Positions 62,723 through 64,000 of a DNA stretch of 64,000 nucleotides are shown here, piece after piece. The notes below the pieces were generated by a model. It ran no database searches. It saw only the letters and a list, made by a program, of their open reading frames with translations, and had not been told where the DNA came from. Both the position numbers and the translations under genes were made by a program. This stretch comes from QWHO01 sp021404945. GTDB taxonomy: Bacteria; Vulcanimicrobiota; Xenobia; Xenobiales; QWHO01. The stretch is taken from assembly GCA_963169765.1 (NCBI GenBank), contig CAUJEN010000064.1:1-64000 (forward strand). The letters are read 5' to 3'. Each line of letters starts with the position of its first letter. Position 1 is the first letter of the stretch.

Positions 62723-63754
62723 TTGCGCGTCAACCGCTCATCCGTGCGCCTCTTTACGATGCACTTCTCGGTGCTGCTCGGTGCCGGTCTGGGCATCGCG
62801 CGCGCGCTGCAAGTGCTGCGCGAGGACCCGGACAAGCGGATGGGCGAGGTCGTCACTTCGATCACTCGGCGCGTCGACAGCGGTCACAGCCTCAGCTCGG
62901 CCATGGCCGCTCACCCGCAGGTGTTCGCCCCGATGTACATCAGCCTGGTGCGGGTGGCCGAGTTGACCGGCGGCATCACCCGGGCCTTCGAGCGGCTGGC
63001 CCAGAATCTCGAGCGCCAGGGCAACTTGCGCCAGCGACTGACCAGCGCGCTGGTCTACCCCTGCTTCGTGCTGATCAGCACGCTGGGGATGACCTTCTTT
63101 CTGCTCTACTTCCTGCTGCCGATGTTCTTGAAGACCTTCTCCGAATCCGGGGCCAAGCTGCCCCTTTTGACCCGCGTGGTGGTGAGCATGGCTGGCAATC
63201 GGGGGCTGATCGTCGTCTTACCGGTGGTGATGGCCGGGCTGGCCCTGGCCCTCTGGCTTTACGCCCGCCGCAGCGAGCGCCGGGAGCGTCTGCAGCATTG
63301 GCTCATCCGTGTTCCCGTGCTAGGTCGCTTTCTCTACCTGCTGGCTCTGGCCCAGATGACCGAGAGCCTGGCCCTGCTGCTCGAGAACGGAGTGGGCCTG
63401 ATGCGCTCGCTGGACTGTCTGCGCCAGAGCCCCAGCGGCTGGATCCCGCTGGACCGGGCCGTGGAAGAGCTTCAAGAACGCGTCTTCGAGGGCGAGGAGT
63501 TGAGCGAGGCCATGCACTCCACCCGTGCCTTTCCAACCCTGCTGATCAACCTCGTGGCAGCGGGCGAGAGCGTGGGCACGTTGCATCCCTGGTTTGCCCG
63601 CTACTCGCGACTGATCGAGGAAGAGTTGCAAGAGAGCGTGGATGGGCTGGTAGCCATCCTCGAGCCGCTGATGCTGATGTTCCTGGGGGGCGGGGTGGGA
63701 ATTGTCGTGCTGGCCTGCTTCCTGCCCACTTACCAGTTGATGACCGCCCTGTGA
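62723..63754 (+). CDS. GspF/PilC-like inner-membrane platform protein
   Basis: 343 residues from TTG 62723; AGGAG lies 13 nt upstream, so GTG/TTG alternatives are possible. Two T2SSF domains: the first with FTMHFSVLLGAGLGIARALQVL and TGGITRAFERLAQNLERQ, and the second with LAQMTESLALLLENGVGLMRSLDCL and VAAGESVGTLHPWFARYSRLIEEE. TM helices are at about 112-134, 156-180 and 317-340. It anchors the pilus or pseudopilus assembly ATPase. The prepilin triad is divergent from it. No assembly ATPase or secretin gene is in this window. Confidence 0.93.
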   Translation: MRVNRSSVRLFTMHFSVLLGAGLGIARALQVLREDPDKRMGEVVTSITRRVDSGHSLSSAMAAHPQVFAPMYISLVRVAELTGGITRAFERLAQNLERQGNLRQRLTSALVYPCFVLISTLGMTFFLLYFLLPMFLKTFSESGAKLPLLTRVVVSMAGNRGLIVVLPVVMAGLALALWLYARRSERRERLQHWLIRVPVLGRFLYLLALAQMTESLALLLENGVGLMRSLDCLRQSPSGWIPLDRAVEELQERVFEGEELSEAMHSTRAFPTLLINLVAAGESVGTLHPWFARYSRLIEEELQESVDGLVAILEPLMLMFLGGGVGIVVLACFLPTYQLMTAL

Positions 63755-63853
63755 ATCACGCCTGAGACTCCATGGCCTTCTCGCCCTGCCCCCCGGGAGC
63801 GGGAACTTCCCTCCAGGTTCACTCGTCTATTGCGATGAATTCACTTTCTGAGG

Positions 63854-63859
63854 TACATT
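63854..63859 (+). promoter_or_regulatory. -10 hexamer of a leaderless transcript
   Basis: TACATT, with 6 nt before the ATG at 63866 and TTGCGA (63830-63835) 18 bp upstream as a possible -35. Confidence 0.4.
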
Positions 63860-63865
63860 CACCGG

Positions 63866-64000
63866 ATGAAACGCTTGCTCACTTTGCTCCTGACTCTGGC
63901 TTTGCTGGGGCCCGCCCTGGCCCAACAGGGCCCGGTGGTGCTGAAAGAAGAGGCTTCGTCCAGCAAACTGAAACTGGGCCAGAGCCTGCGCCTGACGGTG
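63866..64000 (+). CDS. Exported protein (partial, N-terminus only)
   Basis: 45 codons to the window end. MKRLLTLLLTLALLGPALAQQ is a typical Sec signal peptide with cleavage after A-L-A. The mature part begins with a polar sequence ending in GQSLRLTV, suggesting a beta-rich domain. Family cannot be told from the fragment. A possible leaderless promoter precedes it. Confidence 0.7.
   Translation, partial: MKRLLTLLLTLALLGPALAQQGPVVLKEEASSSKLKLGQSLRLTV

Overview
This is a 64 kb piece of a high-GC (about 65-70% in the lines I sampled) bacterial chromosome. Genes are dense, on both strands, and often translationally coupled through GTGA, ATGA or TTGA overlaps. I see no rRNA, tRNA, insertion sequence, phage gene or CRISPR array. 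The phylum cannot be fixed from this sequence. The features that bear on it are minor pilins and a PilC/GspF-like platform protein, a Gram-positive/actinobacterial-type LexA box, lipoproteins, a MoeA fused to a periplasmic-binding-like domain, a HEAT-repeat nucleotide-translocase-like protein, and promoters that appear to give leaderless mRNAs. They suggest a poorly characterised, possibly candidate-phylum, high-GC lineage.

Layout. 1-5.9 kb: the end of a Ser/Lys-rich repeat protein, a zincin-type metallopeptidase, a small acidic protein preceded by a LexA-type box, a duplicated Gly/Ala-rich protein, a secreted protein and a DUF523 protein. 5.8-13.8 kb: an ABC permease with its long adaptor, an orphan PTS EIIC and a large hybrid histidine kinase. 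14-17.4 kb: a minor-pilin triad (giant PilX-like protein plus two small prepilins). 17.6-27.7 kb: a frameshifted TPR/ankyrin gene, a multi-PAS hybrid kinase, a C39-like lipoprotein, a secreted protein and a lytic-transglycosylase lipoprotein. 27.7-32.6 kb: an operon of yraN, a translocase/HEAT/cNMP protein and a phosphodiesterase-like membrane protein. 33.1 kb: a short SelW/Rdx-family selenoprotein with an in-frame TGA and a SECIS-like hairpin. 33.3-36.8 kb: a solute symporter, a subtilase and a DUF2993-like protein. 37-40.9 kb: a methyltransferase/glycosyltransferase operon. 41-44.3 kb: the ATP-grasp / alpha-E / transglutaminase operon. 44.5-51.7 kb: a coiled-coil protein, a PhoB/PhoR-type pair, another prepilin and a Ser/Thr kinase-ATPase-TPR regulator. 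51.9-57.2 kb: a small ORF, moaC, the moeA fusion, gatB, an XRE regulator and an N-formylglutamate-amidohydrolase-like gene. 57.4-59.2 kb: MoxR plus DUF58. 59.25-60.2 kb: a lower-GC higBA toxin-antitoxin pair. 60.2-64 kb: a second minor-pilin triad, a GspF/PilC-like protein and the start of an exported protein.

How it fits together. Much of the window concerns the cell surface: three sets of prepilins plus a platform protein, cell-wall hydrolysis, glycan assembly and export. Regulation is by complex kinases. The most novel item is the selenoprotein gene at 33065-33292, which ordinary gene calling reads as non-coding because of its TGA. Two window-wide patterns also stand out: a TANNNT hexamer 6-7 nt before the start codon at five genes (a leaderless signature), and three genes whose only well-placed start codon is CTG.
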